64,000 nucleotides of DNA from Ilex aquifolium (Eukaryota; Streptophyta; Magnoliopsida; Aquifoliales; Aquifoliaceae): contig OX637401.1 in NCBI GenBank assembly GCA_951799425.1, positions 21,924,001-21,988,000 on the forward strand, read 5' to 3'. The notes under the pieces are model-generated. The model saw only the letters and a program-made list of their open reading frames with translations. It ran no database searches and was not told the origin of the DNA. Made by a program: the position numbers and the translations under genes. Of the stretch, positions 1 to 11,621 are shown piece by piece (within the stretch, counting starts at the first letter, position 1; every line of letters starts with the position of its first letter).

Positions 1-141
1 AACAAACCTGGTGCAACAATCAAAGCAAATTATTGGCGATTCAGTGATCAAGTTGATGTTCATGTTGAAGAAGACTCATTTACCATGTATATACAACGTG
101 GTGTGAAGATTGATTTCGTTCTGCATACATTAACAACGTAA
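1..141 (+). CDS. Possible 3' end of an unidentified coding exon
   Basis: An open frame enters from the left edge and stops with TAA at 139-141, giving about 46 residues, including YWRFSDQVDVHVEEDSF. The composition looks protein-like (mixed charged and hydrophobic residues, no low complexity). I do not recognise the family and there is no upstream sequence to judge. It could be the last exon of a gene to the left or a transposon fragment. Confidence 0.25.
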   Translation, partial: NKPGATIKANYWRFSDQVDVHVEEDSFTMYIQRGVKIDFVLHTLTT

Positions 142-1039
142 TCTTGAAAAATTAGTTGATGCATATTTTTTTTTGGATCCATCCACAAAAAAAAAAAAAA
201 AAATTAAAGTTGCTATGAAACCAAACGGGAGATTAAGTTGCTTCAATTATTTGGATTTCAAGAATTACAACACGTGCTCTGTTAAATATGTTTCTTTAGG
301 ATTTTGGGCTCTTAAAGCTAAAGTCACGGTATTCCAATGGTTTGGACTTTACCTTGATGAATGGTGAAACATTGACCATTGCGACTTCCCAATGGCAAGT
401 AAGACGCAAGCAGAGATGCACAGATGATGAAGGCCTTGACGTAGGCTCTTGAAAGACAGAGAGGATTGTGGCGACTCAGAAGAGCCGGTTTGTACGTTGT
501 GCTTGAAAAGATTTGTAGATCAGAATGAAGGGTGCTAAGCTCGATATTGGGCATGGCCAATTTGTAGAGTTTGGTTCAATGGAGGCTGTTAGAATTTGAC
601 TCAAACTCTCTAATTATCATGAAAAAAGTTTGGTAATCAATGTGAGAATCCTGAAGAGAATATAAAGCATATTGGAAGAGTACTAATGAACCAAATATAG
701 GTTTATTAATGACTTGATAGGAAACATAGAAATTTAGCAGTATCCAAATTATATTGGGTTACAGTATTTTATTCTTATAAATAAGGTTGCGTATTATGTA
801 ATCAGTTACCAAATGACCTATTTTTTAAGTGAATAATACATCGATATAGGTTTTTGGTCCGTAGATGTAGTTACGGTGTACCAAGGCGAGTATTTTGTAT
901 CGAATATTATTATGTCATGTTTTCATTGTTTTTTTCTATCTTAAATTCCTATCTTCCAACTTATGCTATTAATGTTAATTATCTACTGTACAAAACCAAC
1001 ACATATTTTATACAAATTGGAATCCTCTGCATGTAGGTT
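142..1039. other. Intergenic, no supportable gene
   Basis: AT-rich sequence with an A-run near 185-202. Short open frames occur on both strands, but none has a domain, a splice partner or a paralogue in the window. Confidence 0.5.
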
Positions 1040-1560
1040 TGGATAAATAATATTTTATCCCATTAAATTATACCGTAATTTCATTTTATCTATCAAAAAT
1101 TAATTTAAATATATTACACTTTTAGTTATTCAAAGGTGTGATATTTTGTACAAATTGTTAAGTTTAAATTTTTTTAAAGTCAAAAAATTTGGAAAAAAAT
1201 CAGTGGGACTATTTTAAATTATTAATCATATAATGTGTTGAATTAATATTTTGATGGATAAAAGAAAATCAAAATCAAGAGTGTAGAGAGGTGCCACGCA
1301 AAATGAAATAGAAATTTTAATTTTATGGGAGGCTAACATAATTATTAGGATAAAACGAATATTTTGCACAAACCGAGTGGGTTTGTGTGTGTGTGTGTTG
1401 TGGGGGGAGGAGGTGGTTAGCCTCCCTTGGCCATTACTTTTTTCCCACTTGCTTTCTTTTCCCATCAAATCAAGGCTGCCCATTTTGTCCAGCTTCTGGG
1501 AAGGCATTGCCAGGAAGCTTCAAAGCTCCCAAAAAAGGACAAAAAAATAAAGAAAACATA
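1040..1560 (+). repeat. Degenerate duplicate of the NLR upstream region
   Basis: This stretch matches about 5570-5990, directly upstream of the NLR start codon, in the same order and orientation. Shared blocks include GATGGATAAAAGAAAATCAA (1252 and 5780), GCCACGCAAAATGA, and the final GAAGCTTCAAA...CTCCCAAAAAA. Here the match stops where the coding region should begin, and no NLR codons follow. It reads as the promoter/5' leader left from a partial duplication. A GT microsatellite and a G-rich run (1384-1415) lie inside it. Confidence 0.7.
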
Positions 1561-1607
1561 ACAACTTGTCATCCCCGAAAGTGCAGTCTGTGTCGACAAT
1601 TCAAGTC

Positions 1608-2964
1608 TGAATCTATTAGGATTTTAAACGTAAATACCATTGTTTTGTAGTTTTAAAAGAGGATTTAACAATTACGATTTCTTCTAAAAGCGGAAATAGC
1701 AAGTCCGACTTTATGCTTAAAGGCAGAATCAAGAAATCCGCTTTCATCATGAAATCGGATTTATTGATACCGCTTTTAAGAGAATAATGTGTCTCCTGTT
1801 GCGAATTAAAAGAGAACCAAAACCGCTTTTTAATAAAAAGCGGACTTGCCAAAATCGAGTTTATGCTTATAGACGGAATCAACAAGTCCAAATAATGTTC
1901 AAGCGGACTTATCAAAACCGCTTTTAATAAAAAAAGACGTGTTACGTCATCATTACTTGCTCCCAAAGACCTGCAAGTCTCTGCATGCTGTGTCTGTCCA
2001 AAGCCTCTCTCTATTTTTGCAACTCTTGCTTTTTGTTTAAAGCTCCAATTTTCAACCCAACCATTATTACTTCAACTGGCACCGACCCTTTGGTCCAATT
2101 TACAATTCCAAAGCTAGGAGGGTAATTGTGTAAATTCAGTGACATCATGTTCTTTCTTTTTTTTTCTTTTTCTTTTTTTAATAGCAAGCAGGCTTATTCG
2201 GGCCTCTTCACTTGTATTTCGACTAATTTCCTCTTCAGTCTAGTTAAAAATAGATCATTTATGTCAGAATTAGGGAATTAGATTTATAGCTCGTTTCTAT
2301 TTTCGTTTGACTACCCGTGAGATTAATTTAGGGACATTATATTTAGAGAAAGGGAATGGTTCAATTTTGATCATGAATGATAATTTTTGACACGATATAA
2401 ATAAAAGTTAAAAAAATAATAAGATACATTAACATAAATAATAAATAAGTTTGTTAATATCAAATACGAATAATTTAATTTTAACACAATAAAAATTTAC
2501 CCAATTACCCTCCTAGCTTTGGAATTGTAAATTGGACCAAAGGGTCGGTGCCAGTTGAGGTAATAATGGTTGGGTTGAACGCCTTAAACAAAAAGCAAGA
2601 GTTGAAAAAAAGAGAGAGGCTTTGGACAGACACAGCATGCAGAGACTTGCAGGTCTTTGAGAGCAAGTAATGATGACCTAACACCCCGTTTTTTATTAAA
2701 AGCGGTTTTGGTAAGTCCGTTTTTAGTTCGCAACAGCAGGCACACTATTCTCTTAAAAGCGATATCAATAAATCCGACTTCATGATGAAAGCGGATTTCT
2801 TGATTCCGTCTTTAAACATAAAGTCAGACTTGTTATTTCCGCTTTTAGAAGAAATCGTAATTGTTAAATTCGTTTTTAAAACTGTCGTAGTTTGATAATT
2901 AAGTTCAAAACAACCATAAAACGGTATTTGAGTTTAAAATCTGCTGTACATTGGTAATAGATTC
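1608..2964. mobile_element. Fold-back element with about 500-bp arms, Mutator-like
   Basis: The left arm (about 1608-2130) and right arm (about 2490-2964) are inverted copies. For example, CTCCTAGCTTTGGAATTGTA at 2510 is the complement of 2106-2125. The ends match as inverted GAATCTATTA. Flanks ATTCAAGTC (1599-1607) and ATGCAAGTC (2965-2973) agree at 8 of 9 bases, as expected for a 9-bp Mutator-type duplication. A related uninterrupted site (GTCGACAATACAAGTC) lies at 4440. The spacer of about 350 bp has no transposase, so it is non-autonomous. Confidence 0.75.
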
Positions 2965-2973
2965 ATGCAAGTC

Positions 2974-4503
2974 CTGCCGGCCATTTTTGACCACACAATA
3001 AGTCGGTCTTCACGCGTGAAGGATGTCGGAGGGAGTCTTTATCGACAATGACTATCAAGTCTTCGCAAATTACGAAAACAAACTCAAGAAAATAAAAAGC
3101 GTAACATTTCCAATAAATTGCCTATTGCCACGCAGCTTCTTCCTTTGTCGTCGTCAACGCCAAAACAGTGAATAAGTTTTAGTGGGTCCCAATATTAAAT
3201 TATAACCGAGTCCCAACACTATCAATTCAATGGTCATAATGCATTAAGTCCTTCAATTATGTCCCAATAGCATTAGTGTTTTAAATTAATTACTTCAAGT
3301 TGTTTCTCTGGTTGATTGATACTCCATTAATTTCATCCAATTATATCAAGCACTCACAATAGAGAATGGGATCAAGGAAAATCGGAGGATAAATAAAATA
3401 TTCTATGTTCGGTAAAAGAATAGAAGGAGTAAAAGAGGGACATCAAATTTATTTCTAAAAAGGATAAAACATAAAAAAAAAATTAATAAGAATACAAAAT
3501 TCTATTAGAATAATTTATAAAATTTTATTATTTGTTTTAATTTTTTATTTTAAAAAAGACGTTGGAGTCACATTATTGTCTTAAAATTCAAATGCATATC
3601 ATCTTTTAGATGAATGTTAGGTGAGTGGGTCTCATTGAAAAAATTGATAGGACTCACTCATTCAAAGAAGAGCAATGCTATTGGGACCTAATTTACTGAT
3701 TTAATTTGACCTAATTCACTATGACTTTTGGATTGACTGTGGGCTCAATCAAACATTGGAACTTGGTGTTAATCTCATGGTTCCAATGAAGCCAACATCT
3801 TAATAAATAAATGCATAAGTCCTGGAAAAACAGAAAAAAATTATAACCAAATGAGTGGATCTTGATCTTTATTGTTTGTTGTTAATAGAATAACCTTTTA
3901 TGCATGAAGAAACATGTATGAGTCGGAGAGAAAGATAAGGAGGAAGTTCAGAGACAGAGGGAGGGGGAAGTAGGAAGTTTCGAGGGTAAGCTAATGGGAT
4001 TTATCTTTTATTTTGAATTTATTCATAATAAGTTGAATTAAACAACAAATAGGAATAAACCAGCTAGTATATTAGTATGTATGGATTCTTAAAAAGACTC
4101 CACCTATCTTTTTAGTAGGGTGAGATACAACAAATCACAAAATTGTGTAAAAACATAATGTTGTAAAATTTGGGGTGGTGGGGGTATCGCAAAATCAAAT
4201 TTGGACAGAAAACAAAATCTTAGAAGATTATGTTGTCTCTCAGATCAAAAAATTGAATAGATGTAGGTCATTCTAATATTTTGATAAATTGAGTTATTAT
4301 ATAGATTATTTGTTTCAAAAAAACTATTTAAAAAGATATAAGTTAATATGTTGTCAGTTGTCATTACTGCTTGAGACTTATGTCATAAAACTTTTGTATA
4401 TCCATGTTGTGTAATTGGATGACTTGGAAGTAGAGTCTGTGTCGACAATACAAGTCATGCTTGCCATTTTTGACCACCCAATTACTCGGTCTTCGCGCAT
4501 TAA
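2974..4503. other. Intergenic, transposon debris, no gene seen
   Basis: Holds short pieces repeated elsewhere. The block around 3033-3060 (GTCTTTATCGACAATGACTATCA) recurs at about 5536, and 2985-3020 recurs at 4468-4500. A small repeat beginning AGAGCAATGCTA (3670) has a relative at 33310. No coding potential was recognised. Confidence 0.5.
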
Positions 4504-5519
4504 GAGCAACTTCAACCGGCTCAACAAAGGGTATTTTTTAGCTATTTTGCTTAGCCAATCCAAAAAATTTGCCTCCCCCATTCTCACTCATCAGTTGTGA
4601 CTAGCAACACTCTCTCTCATCAGAGCTTTCTCCCCCCAATTTTGAGTCGTTCTTCATCAAAGTTTTGTGCCAATTTTGGTCTCAGTCTCTCACTCGTCTC
4701 TCTCAGAGTCTTCCTGCACTCTCAGACTCTCTCCGTCGGTGGAGCGTCCCAGGAGTCACCAAATTCCCACCACCATCGTCGATCGCTGTTCGTGGCCAAC
4801 ATCGTCAATCAAGAAGGGTTTAAGATTTTGCTTCAATACACCCTTTCATTTCCTTCATTTGACAGGTATTTTATCACTCGCCTCTCTCACACTGTCTTTT
4901 ATGTGCTGTTTGGTTTCTTCAACTGGGTTCAATAAGTTGCTTGAATTTTTTTGAGATGAGTTTATTTTAATTGTTCACAATATGTTTGATGAATTGCCTC
5001 AATGAGTTTTATGTTAAAAATTGTTGTGGCTTTTGTAGTATGAAATGAACTAGTTCGTATTTTATGGGTATGGGAATTGAAGTTCACATAAGTTTAATCT
5101 TGAGTCTTCTTCTTCCTCGAATGGGCTGTTATGAAGCTGATAAATTCCTCCATTTCAATTATAGGTCAAGCTTTGAATCTCACAACCCCAACTTGGGTTG
5201 TTTTGAAAAAAGCTTCATATGCGTCCAAGTGCCTAACCTTTATGAATTTTCATGAGACTTTTTTTTGTTGGTTTTATTGTCATGCTTCTTGTATAGTGTT
5301 CTTTGATTGATTTGCTATGTAAATTATGGCGCTTACGTATTATATCACGTGGTATTTTTGAATTATATTATTGAAAGTTAGTTAAAGTTAGTTGAAGTAG
5401 TTAACTAAAATAGAGAGCGTGGTTGGAGTGAATTTGAAAAAGTTGCTAGTTAAAATAGTAAATTGAATATTTAAATATATTTTGAGTCGCTATTTTGCTA
5501 AGTGTGGTTGAAGATGCTC
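4504..5519. mobile_element. PIF/Harbinger-like non-autonomous element
   Basis: The termini are inverted, GAGCAACTTCAACC at the left and GGTTGAAGATGCTC at the right, flanked by TAA on both sides (4501-4503, 5520-5522), the 3-bp duplication typical of PIF/Harbinger. It interrupts a block that is continuous at 2975-3060 (CGGTCTTC...CGACAATGACTATCA). The interior (4600-4870) is pyrimidine-rich and looks like a plant 5' leader, with CAG/GTATTT at 4863-4871 resembling an exon end. It may have captured part of a host gene. No transposase is seen. Confidence 0.75.
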
Positions 5520-6000
5520 TAAAGAGATGGAAGTGAGTCTTTGTCGACAATGACTATCATAAATGATTGATGTAGGTAATGATAGTTTGTCCCATTAAAC
5601 CACACCTTAATTTCACTTTATCATAAATGATTGATTTAAATATATTGCACTTAATTAGTTAAAGGTGTGATATTTTATATAAATTGCTAAGTTTAATTTT
5701 TACAAGTCGTTAAATTTGTAGAAAAAATCAATGGGATTATTTTAAATTGTTAATGGTTTAATTTATTAAATTAATCTTTTGATGGATAAAAGAAAATCAA
5801 AATAAAAAATGTAGAGATGCGCCACGCAAAATGACATAAAAAAAACTTAATTTTATAGGGAAGGTTAAAGCTCATTTTGTCCATATTTACAGGCTACTCT
5901 CCCATGAAACTCGAAGAAAGCATCTGCTAAGACATCGGCAGAAAGCTTCAAAGGCTCCCAAAAAAAAGCAAAATAAAAACAGTGAGAGAGGGAGGGCGAG

Positions 6001-8643
6001 ATGGAGGACTTTTGCGTCGATGTTCTCTTAGAGAACATGAACCAGATCATGAACTCTAGCCATCAGCTTTTGCTTGATCAGAACGATATTATAGAGATCG
6101 ACTCTATGTATCAAGAATTTGCATATCTGAGAGACTTCCTCAAGGATACAGATATGAAACGCCAGCGTGAACACGAGAAAGTGAAAAGTCTGGTGACCCA
6201 AATCATAGGTCTGGGTCAGAAGGCAGAATGCATCATCAACTTGTTGGTAGTCGGCAATGCCAGTTATCCTTATCATCAGCTGCTCCGCGACATTGGAAAA
6301 GAAATTAAGTCGATCAAGGAAGAGGTGAGCACAACTGTTGTTCCACGAGTGGGGATGTCTGTTGATGGACGTTTTTCGAGACCTAGTGCTCCTGATGTGG
6401 ACGAAGAAACTGTGGTTGGCTTTGACCAAGAAGTGGAGACCATAAAAGAGCGACTAGCCGGAGTATCGAAGCAGCTAGAAGTTATTTCAATTGTAGGGAT
6501 GGCCGGATTGGGTAAGACAACTCTTGCAAGAAAATTGTACAATGATCCTTTGGTTGTATATCATTTCTATGTTCGTGGGTGGACCTATGTGTCTCAATTT
6601 TTTCACAAGAGAGATTTGTTGCTTGAGATTTTAAGTTCAATTGTTGAGGACAAAGATGAAATAGGGGCAATAAGTGATGAAAAGTTGGGAGAGAAACTAT
6701 ATAAATCCCTAAAGGGTAAGAGATATCTAATTGTCATGGATGATATATGGGATATTCAGGCTTGGAATGCCTTGGAGATATATTTTCCCAAGGAAAACAA
6801 TGGAAGTAGAATTCTATTCACTAGCCGACTTAACGAATTGCCTTGCCATGCTAGACCAAATAACCCATCCCCTCACCTTTTGCGTTTTTTAACTCTAGAT
6901 GAAAGTTGGGATCTACTGCAGAAAAAGGTCTTTTGGAAAGAGAGCTGCCCTTCAGAATTGATGGAAATAGGAAAGGAAATTACAAGAAAATGTCAAGGAT
7001 TACCTCTTGCAATTGTTGTTGTAGCCGGACTTTTGGCAAAGACAGAGAAGACTCAAGACTGGTGGAAGAAAGTTGCTGAAAGTGTAAATTCTCATATTGT
7101 CAGTGACCCAAGGCATTGTATGGAAATCCTAGCACTAAGTTACCACCACTTACCTCGTCACTTGAAATCATGCTTCATCTATTTGGGAGCATTTTTGGAA
7201 GATTATGATATACCCATCCGGAAATTGATTTTGTTATGGATTGCAGAGGGGTTTATAGAACAAACTGAACAAAAAGGGGTTGAGGATTTAGCGGAGGAAT
7301 ACTTGGTGGATCTAATTGATAGAAATTTAGTATTAGTTGCAAAAACTAGATCAACAGGCGGAACTAGATCCTGTCGTGTTCATGATCTATTGCGGGATTT
7401 CTGTTTAAGAAAAGCCAAGGAAGAGAAGTTTTTGGAGCAGATTTATTGGCATGAAGAAGCTTCTTTGTCACCATCATCATCATCTTCTTCTTCTTCCAGT
7501 CCAACAGACAACCATCTTTACCAGTATGAAGCACCTCGCCTGTGCATCCATTTGTTATCTTCTTCTTCTTTCCAATCCTCCTCCTCTGCCTCCTTGTTCT
7601 TCTTAAGTCAGCCTTCTACTCCAAGCGTCCGTTCTTTTCTGTTATTTACCGCTGAACGGAATCGCTTACATGAGACTTATATGTCATTCAATTCTCCAGC
7701 GTTCAAACTTCTTAGGGTGTTGGAATTATCAGCCATCCCTATCCCCTACATTCCTGTGGATATAAAACGTCTAGTTTTTTTGAGATATTTAGCACTTCGG
7801 GGTAAGAACTTGGAAGTCCCAAGTTTTTTAGCCGAACTTCGGAACCTAGAAACTCTTATCATATCAGAAGTGAATGGTAAATATATACCATCCAAAATTT
7901 TTACAATGAAAAGTTTGAGGCATTTATGTATTGCAGGAGATAATTATACAGAGATGCTGGATGGCTCTTCTGATCTGCAAACCCTCTCTCAGGTACATCC
8001 TCGAAGCGTCATAAATTTTGAGAACATTCCCAATCTTCGAAAGTTGGTGTTTTGTGGAAATTTTATAAATCCAGAAAGCCCATTTCCACAATTTCAGTTT
8101 CCTGATCTGGACATTCTGAACCGCCTTGAATCCTTGAAGTTGCTAACTAGACACTCCGAAGGAAATCCCTTACCTCGCTATGGGCAAGGGTACAATCTCG
8201 AAGGGGTTAAGTTCCCCCAAAACCTTAAAAGGTTGACTTTGTCATTTACCTATCTAGAATGGGAAGCAATGTCAACACTTGGAATGCTACCCATCCTGGA
8301 GGCTTTAAAGTTAGAATTTCAGGCATGCGTTGGACCACAGTGGGATACAAGTGATGGAGGGTTTCTTCGACTCAAATACTTGAAATTGAATTACATGAAT
8401 CTCGAGCAATGGAATGCTGATAGCACTAACTTCCCAAGCCTTCAGCGCTTAATGTTGCACAAATGTGAAAAGCTCAAGGAGATTCCATCTGATTTGGGAG
8501 ATATAGCCTCACTACATACAATTGACTTGAGTTGGTGTAGCCGCTCGGCTGTGGATTCTGCCAGGCAGATTGAGGAAGTGCAATACAGCAATGGAAATGA
8601 TTGGCTGAAGATTTCTATTAATCCTCCAGATTGGGAGCCATGA
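6001..8643 (+). CDS. CC-NB-ARC-LRR (CNL) disease resistance protein, R1/RPP13-like
   Basis: An intracellular immune receptor of 880 aa in one exon. The N-terminal helical region (about 1-130) is CC-like, with the EDVID position reading AECII (75-79). NB-ARC motifs are intact: P-loop GMAGLGKTT (166-174), kinase-2 LIVMDDIW (243-250), RNBS-B GSRILFTSR (268-276), GLPLA (333-337), RNBS-D with CFIYLGAF (391-398), and VHD (460-462) in place of MHD. A serine run (492-500), encoded by TCA/TCT repeats, links it to an LRR region from about 570 to the end. The ATG at 6001 begins the CC homology, and upstream codons are not NLR-like. No internal stops or frameshifts are present, so the gene looks functional. 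It is the only NLR here. An upstream relic at 1040-1560 shows that the locus was once partly duplicated. Confidence 0.95.
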   Translation: MEDFCVDVLLENMNQIMNSSHQLLLDQNDIIEIDSMYQEFAYLRDFLKDTDMKRQREHEKVKSLVTQIIGLGQKAECIINLLVVGNASYPYHQLLRDIGKEIKSIKEEVSTTVVPRVGMSVDGRFSRPSAPDVDEETVVGFDQEVETIKERLAGVSKQLEVISIVGMAGLGKTTLARKLYNDPLVVYHFYVRGWTYVSQFFHKRDLLLEILSSIVEDKDEIGAISDEKLGEKLYKSLKGKRYLIVMDDIWDIQAWNALEIYFPKENNGSRILFTSRLNELPCHARPNNPSPHLLRFLTLDESWDLLQKKVFWKESCPSELMEIGKEITRKCQGLPLAIVVVAGLLAKTEKTQDWWKKVAESVNSHIVSDPRHCMEILALSYHHLPRHLKSCFIYLGAFLEDYDIPIRKLILLWIAEGFIEQTEQKGVEDLAEEYLVDLIDRNLVLVAKTRSTGGTRSCRVHDLLRDFCLRKAKEEKFLEQIYWHEEASLSPSSSSSSSSSPTDNHLYQYEAPRLCIHLLSSSSFQSSSSASLFFLSQPSTPSVRSFLLFTAERNRLHETYMSFNSPAFKLLRVLELSAIPIPYIPVDIKRLVFLRYLALRGKNLEVPSFLAELRNLETLIISEVNGKYIPSKIFTMKSLRHLCIAGDNYTEMLDGSSDLQTLSQVHPRSVINFENIPNLRKLVFCGNFINPESPFPQFQFPDLDILNRLESLKLLTRHSEGNPLPRYGQGYNLEGVKFPQNLKRLTLSFTYLEWEAMSTLGMLPILEALKLEFQACVGPQWDTSDGGFLRLKYLKLNYMNLEQWNADSTNFPSLQRLMLHKCEKLKEIPSDLGDIASLHTIDLSWCSRSAVDSARQIEEVQYSNGNDWLKISINPPDWEP

Positions 8644-8687
8644 CTAAGTCTGCATTATGCTATGGTGAAATCTGATACAAGATTCTA

Positions 8688-8762
8688 GTAAGTAGACCTC
8701 CAATCACACTCTCTTCATTTGTTAAATTATATGTTGACATTCCAAAAACCCTTTTTTCCTAG
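8688..8762 (+). other. Probable 3'-UTR intron of the NLR gene
   Basis: TCTA/GTAAGTAG at 8688 is a near-consensus donor 44 bp after the stop. It is followed by a T-rich tract and CTTTTTTCCTAG/G ending at 8762. A second acceptor (CACTACAG, 8779) is possible. Introns in the 3' leader are common in plant NLR genes. Confidence 0.5.
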
Positions 8763-8779
8763 GTTGAAACACACTACAG

Positions 8780-11015
8780 GTTCAAGGCATTCGAGTTGCT
8801 GATTAATGAAGTGCGCACTATGCAGATGCCATGGAGTTTTACTGGAGGCTTGAAAATGATATGATTTCTATGCTTGTGAAGCCCTTGGGTTCTCTTTCAG
8901 AACAAAGTAATGCTCTGTTACTCAACCATAAAACAACAAAATTTCAAGGAAGGAGACTCTTAAGAGATCCAACAACAGAACATTGAGAGGTTCCTAGGCA
9001 TAATAAGTACTATTACAAGTTCCTCTTTTGCATTGACAGTTTTAGTCCTTGAAAGAGGAACAATGACTTCTCGCACTGGATGTATATAGTGAAATACTCA
9101 TGTCTTACTCTACTGGTGTTTTGATTTTTTCAAAATAAGGGGGATAGGAGAGATTGACCTTCCATTTTAGAGAGTCAGGGGTGTTTAATTCGGCTATATG
9201 CTCAATCCATAAATAATCCCTAAATGTTTTCAATGTTTCATGTTACTACGTTTTTTGTTGACTATGTTACTATTTTTTCTAATTGACCATGTTGTTTTTT
9301 CATGTTACTATTTTTTATTGAGCATGTTATTAATTTTTCAGTGTTACTTTTTTGGATGCTGAAGAATTGGAGGCTTATTCCTTTGGTTATGAGTTTGAAT
9401 GTTATTATTTTTATTTTCAATTTTGTTCAATGTTCCATATTGCTACAAAGGTTGACGTTAGTTTCTTGTACTCTTTCCTACAAATTTTCAATTAATAGAA
9501 TTAATATGGTAGTGTTTTGTTCTAGCGGTGATAGAGTTAAAGTGGGATGCACGGGTATGCGTTGAATCTACTGCTAACATCCATACATTTGGTTTGGAGT
9601 GGTTGCAATATGCCATGATTTTTTTATAGAACTTGACTATATTGGTTGGACAAAGGAGGGATCACATACTTCTCTTAGCTCTTTCATTAGCTGTTTAGTG
9701 GATATTTCCAATGTTTTTTTTTTTTTTTTTGTAAATTATAGCTCATGTTTAATCAAATATTAAGTTTTTTTATGGATTGTAATGCATTTTGAAGTTAGAT
9801 ACGTGCATAAAGGAATTTGTTGGATGATTTGGTTGGTATTTAGGATTTTTAATTTAAACTTTTGATTTGGTACCCGTGTGCGCGTGTTATTAATCATACT
9901 AATATGAGCAAGCAAACCCACAATTCTCTTCCCCTTTATTTTTTTGGTTACATTTTTGGTTTTTTTAGTTTCAGTACAAAAAATGACACACCAACACACA
10001 CACATGCTATACGTACACCCAACACATACAACACAGCTGAATGGGTTTGGTTTGAGTTCAATTCCATTTCGTTTTTAGATGAATTTCATAATTTTTAATT
10101 TCGTAAGCGGTGGCCCTGCTTAATTCACGTGTGCGTTTACAGAATTGGGTAAGCAGCGGTCTTGCTTAATTCATGTGTGTGTTACAGAGCCTAATTCATG
10201 TGTGCATTAACAGAGACTAATTTTCTGTTTTCCAAGTTATATTAGAAGAAAATATGGCACTTTTCATATGGTAAGACAAATAGTTTTGAAAACTAATCTT
10301 AGCAGAGGCAAACATTTTAAAATATGAAAATGCCTCAAAAGAGTTTTATGGCCTGACAGTGCTAATTTAATACGTTTAGTATTACATTTAGATGCTTTTC
10401 AGGTATGCTTTGATTGAGTCAAAATGTACTTCAATGATTAATAGGAATGTTACTTATAGGTCATTGTCGATCTGAGTAGCATAGGAGCTTCTTCAAGCTA
10501 GAAATTATTATAAAGGCATCAGGTTGGAGTAGTTGAGAAAGTTCTCCCTCTCTCTCTCTCTTCACTCCCACAGACACACAGTCAAACACACACACATCAC
10601 CGCACAACCCCAATTTACTTTCTAATTTGTTGTCGTTTAATTCTAGGAAAGTAAATTATAAACATGAACAACATTAATTTTTAAATTCTCTCATCTCTAA
10701 ACTTTGAACACAATATGTGTTATTTGACAATTTTTTTCTTTATTTTCAACATTGAAATCTATCTTTCGATTTCTCTATTTTTACTCAAATTTTATTCTTT
10801 TTAACTAAATTTCTCTAATTGTGCTAATGTATTGACCTTTTTCAGCTACTTACGTTAACATGTTTGAGATCGTGGCTGTCAAAGTTGTAAGATTCTTTTT
10901 CCAACAACTTTTATTTCTTAATACACCGATTTGACTATATATTTTTTAGTTTGTTGGAGGGAATGGTTGCCGAAGAGATTGGTTTTATGTGAATTAACTT
11001 GAAGATTGGGTAATG
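8780..11015. other. Gene-free stretch downstream of the NLR
   Basis: Contains the probable NLR 3' leader (to about 9100), T-rich runs (9711-9731), short CA/CT repeats (9990-10010, 10540-10600) and repeated phrases such as CTTAATTCACGTGTG near 10120. No open frame with recognisable protein content. Confidence 0.5.
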
Positions 11016-11020
11016 GTGCT

Positions 11021-11616
11021 TGATGAGCCCAAATCTAACTAGGACAGGCCCAATATATCAAGTAAGTCCAAGTCAGTTAAAAGGCAGGTTAAGCCCAGTT
11101 TGTGAATTCGACCCAACCCAAGGTCCAAAGAGTCCAAGAAGAATTAGAGTATGTGGGGAGCAATTATCGGGATACTCACTCTCGAATATCAAGACAACAT
11201 CTTATGACACTTACCTTTTGTAGCTACCCGTAGAATTAGTACATTTGCCCTCACGTCACCACCTTAACCAAGGCTCTGTGCCTATAAATTGTAAGCTCTC
11301 TCTACATGAGAAGGCACCTTTTTACACCTCTCGAGATCTCTCTATACATAGTTTTTCTCTCTCTTAGCTATTGTATCCCTCCCGGAGCTAACCATTGTTC
11401 TCTCTCTCGTTCACCTTACTTTATCAATAAAAGTCCCTCGACCACCGTTGCTGTTTTCTAGAGTGGAGTAGGTCACCAGGACCGAACTACTATATATTTG
11501 TGTGTTGACCCGATATTTACATTATTCCCATTGATTGCTCTATTAATTGTCTATTAATTATACTTTATCACACATTTGACTGTTGATCTTGTACAAGACT
11601 ATTTTGTGCATCATCA
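11021..11616 (+). mobile_element. Solo LTR (family 1)
   Basis: Starts TGATGAGCCC and ends GCATCATCA, so the termini form an inverted TGATGA...TCATCA. It is flanked by GTGCT (11016-11020) and GTGCC (11617-11621), a 5-bp duplication with one change. A promoter-like GCCTATAAATTGTAAGC lies near 11281. A second member of the same family is at 19351-19864 and shares the GTGCCTATAAATTGTAA and CCACCGTTG blocks. No internal retrotransposon genes adjoin it. Confidence 0.8.
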
Positions 11617-11621
11617 GTGCC

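Noticed and set aside
173..560. Lysine-run frame and a minus-strand 78-codon frame
   Set aside because: The first depends on an A homopolymer; the second has no recognisable content or paralogue.
4597..4954. Overlapping plus-strand frames of 95-112 codons
   Set aside because: They lie in the interior of a PIF/Harbinger-like element, are leader-like in composition, and neither frame is favoured.
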